Below are positions 62,908 through 64,000 of a DNA stretch of 64,000 bases, in pieces. Every line of letters begins with the position of its first letter. Within the stretch, counting starts at the first letter, position 1. The notes below the pieces were generated by a model, which was given only the letters and a program-made list of their open reading frames with translations, did no database searches and was not told the DNA's origin. Position numbers and translations under genes: made by a program. The stretch covers positions 49,202,501 to 49,266,500 of the forward strand of contig CP136890.1 in the NCBI GenBank assembly GCA_034359265.1, given 5' to 3'. Source of the DNA: Canna indica (Eukaryota > Streptophyta > Magnoliopsida > Zingiberales > Cannaceae).

Positions 62908-63457
62908 AAATCTTGCAATTCTTTGCATTAGTCTGTCAAAAATAACTCGATTAACAACTTCTCCCATCACAGTGAATGTTCTGGAGTCGCTCGGGACTCA
63001 GATTGCTGGGTGTTTCGAGCCGATACCCCGAAGTTCGATCAGTCGGCTTCGTTCAAGATTCTATTCGAAAAATCTTGCAATTCTTTGCATTAGTCTGTCA
63101 GAAATAACTCGATTAACAACTTCTCCCATCACAGTGAATGTTCTGGAGTCGCTCGGGACTCAGATTGCTGGGTGTTTCGAGCCGATACCCCGAAGTTCAA
63201 TCAGTCGGCTTCGTTCAAGATTCTATTCGAAAAATGTTGCAATTCTTTGCATTAGTCTTTCAAAAATAACTCGATTAACAACTTCTCCCATCACAGTGAA
63301 TGTTCTGAAGTCGCTCGGGACTCAGATTGCTGGGCATTTCGAGTCGATACCCCGTAGTTCAATCAGTCGGCTTCGTTCAAGATTCAATTCGAAAAATCTT
63401 GGAATTCTTTGCATTAGTCTGTCAAAAATAACTTGATTAACAACTTCTCCCATCACA
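62648..63457 (+). repeat. Five-monomer HOR
   Basis: 810-bp unit. The next unit starts at 63458 with the same first monomers and runs out of the window. It looks like the eight-monomer unit after loss of three monomers. Private change: CAATCTGTCGG near 62877. Confidence 0.7.
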
Positions 63458-64000
63458 GTGAATGTTCTGGAGTCGCTCGGGACTCAGATTGCTGGGCGTT
63501 TCGAGCCGATACCCCGAAGTTCAATCAGTCGGCTTCGTTCAAGATTCTATTCGAAAAATCTTGCAATTCAATGCATTAGTCTGTCAAAAATAACTCGATT
63601 AACAACTTCTCCCATCTCAGTGAATGTTCTGGAGTCTCTCGGGATTCAGATTGCTGGGCGTTTCGAGTCGATACCCCGTAGTTCAATCAGTCGGCTTCGT
63701 TCAAGATTCTATTCGAAAAATCTTGCAATTCTTTGCATTAGTCTGTCAAAAATAACTCGATTAACAACTTCTCCCATCACAGTGAATGTTCTGGAGTCGC
63801 TCGGGACTCAGATTGCTGGGTGTTTCTAGCCGATACCCCGAAGTTCAATCAGTCGGCTTCGTTCAAGATTCTATTCGAAAAATGTTGCAATTCTTTGCAT
63901 TAGTCTTTCAAAAATAACTCGATTAACAACTTCTCCCATCACAGTGAATGTTCTGGAGTCGCTCGGGACTCAGATTGCTGGGCGTTTCGAGCCGATACCC

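Larger units (their letters stand above)
1..64000 (+). repeat. Satellite array, 162-bp monomer, head-to-tail across the whole window
   Basis: Every part of the window is made of one 162-bp unit in a single orientation. Using the ATG in GTGAATGTTCTGG as anchor, copies fall at 128 + 162n until the first insertion near 16 kb and stay in 162-bp phase after each insertion. About 390 full-length monomer equivalents are present. The most constant parts are TTCAATCAGTCGGCTTCGTT and CTTGCAATTC; variation concentrates at a limited set of positions, many of them CpG. One reading frame of the monomer lacks stops, so open frames run for kilobases (longest 4502-12976), but they behave as a by-product of the repeat length. 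They start at an arbitrary monomer ATG, stop wherever a point mutation or insertion occurs, and have no unique N or C terminus. A centromeric or pericentromeric location is inferred from monomer size, array size and higher-order structure. The family and species are not recognised. Confidence 0.98.
58601..64000 (+). repeat. Sub-array 6: short HORs ending in AACTTGATT monomers
   Basis: Monomers with GTTCTGAAG, GGCATTTCGAGTCG and a following AACTTGATT recur every 2, 3, 5 or 8 monomers. The CGA-to-TGA change in AACTTGATT cuts the open frame at 59386, 59872, 60196, 60520, 61330, 61816, 62626 and 63436. Array continues out of the window at 64000. Confidence 0.8.

Noticed and set aside
128..63829. 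About 45 long + strand open frames that would encode tandem 54-residue repeats
   Set aside because: All are the same monomer frame. Starts are the recurring GTGAATG, ends are single point mutations or insertions, no promoter, unique terminus or non-repeat domain is present, and boundaries fall at whole-monomer distances.
1..64000. CRISPR array
   Set aside because: The repeat is contiguous, with no constant short repeat separated by unique spacers, and there are no cas-like genes.
1..64000. Canonical CENP-B box (TTCGNNNNANNCGGG) in the monomer
   Set aside because: Reading both strands, the nearest candidate (TTCGAAAAATCTTGC) fails most of the CGGG part; other TTCG sites lack the A or the CGGG.
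1..64000. tRNA, rRNA, telomere repeats or a full transposon within the array
   Set aside because: The monomer count accounts for the whole length and leaves no room for other sequence beyond the 582 bp of short insertions.

Overview
The whole window is a eukaryotic satellite DNA array. A monomer of 162 bp (about 44% G+C, counted on one typical copy) is repeated head-to-tail, always in the same orientation, from the first base to the last. I see no unique sequence, no gene, no RNA gene, no CRISPR array and no inverted segment. The long open frames on the + strand exist because 162 is divisible by 3 and one monomer frame happens to lack stops, so I list no CDS. A nucleosome-scale monomer in a large homogeneous array suggests centromeric or pericentromeric heterochromatin, but that is inference. 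I do not recognise the satellite family or the species. Many variants are C-to-T or G-to-A changes at CpG sites, which would suit a genome that methylates CpG, such as a plant or vertebrate.

The length can be accounted for exactly. Between the anchor ATG of the monomer at 128 and the same anchor at 63458 there are 63330 bp. This equals 386 full monomers (62532 bp), three 72-bp chimeric monomers (216 bp) and twelve copies of a 47-49 bp insertion (582 bp in total). No other net length change is needed.

Layout: (1) 1-12420, alternating monomer types A and B with no insertion, including a 7-monomer duplication near the start. (2) 12421-15984, a block with a diverged cassette, also found near 33.5-35.7 kb. 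(3) 15985-36330, the insertion-bearing part. Twelve copies of an 18-bp core plus poly-A tail, flanked by a 15-bp target-site duplication, mark the ends of higher-order repeats (HORs) of 2, 6, 8, 9 or 10 monomers; three more diverged cassettes lie here. (4) 36331-44866, monomers rich in the CTATTCG variant, with three 72-bp chimeric monomers and a 3312-bp tandem duplication. (5) 44867-58600, HORs marked by GCTGCGTG and GGCATTTCGAGACG variants, including a 13-monomer (2106-bp) duplication. (6) 58601-64000, short HORs of 2, 3, 5 and 8 monomers, each ending in a monomer with AACTTGATT.

The most interesting signal is the amplified insertion. A very short retrotransposition product apparently landed once in a type-A monomer and was then spread about 20 kb by unequal exchange along with its host monomer. 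It provides a datable marker for how this array has grown.
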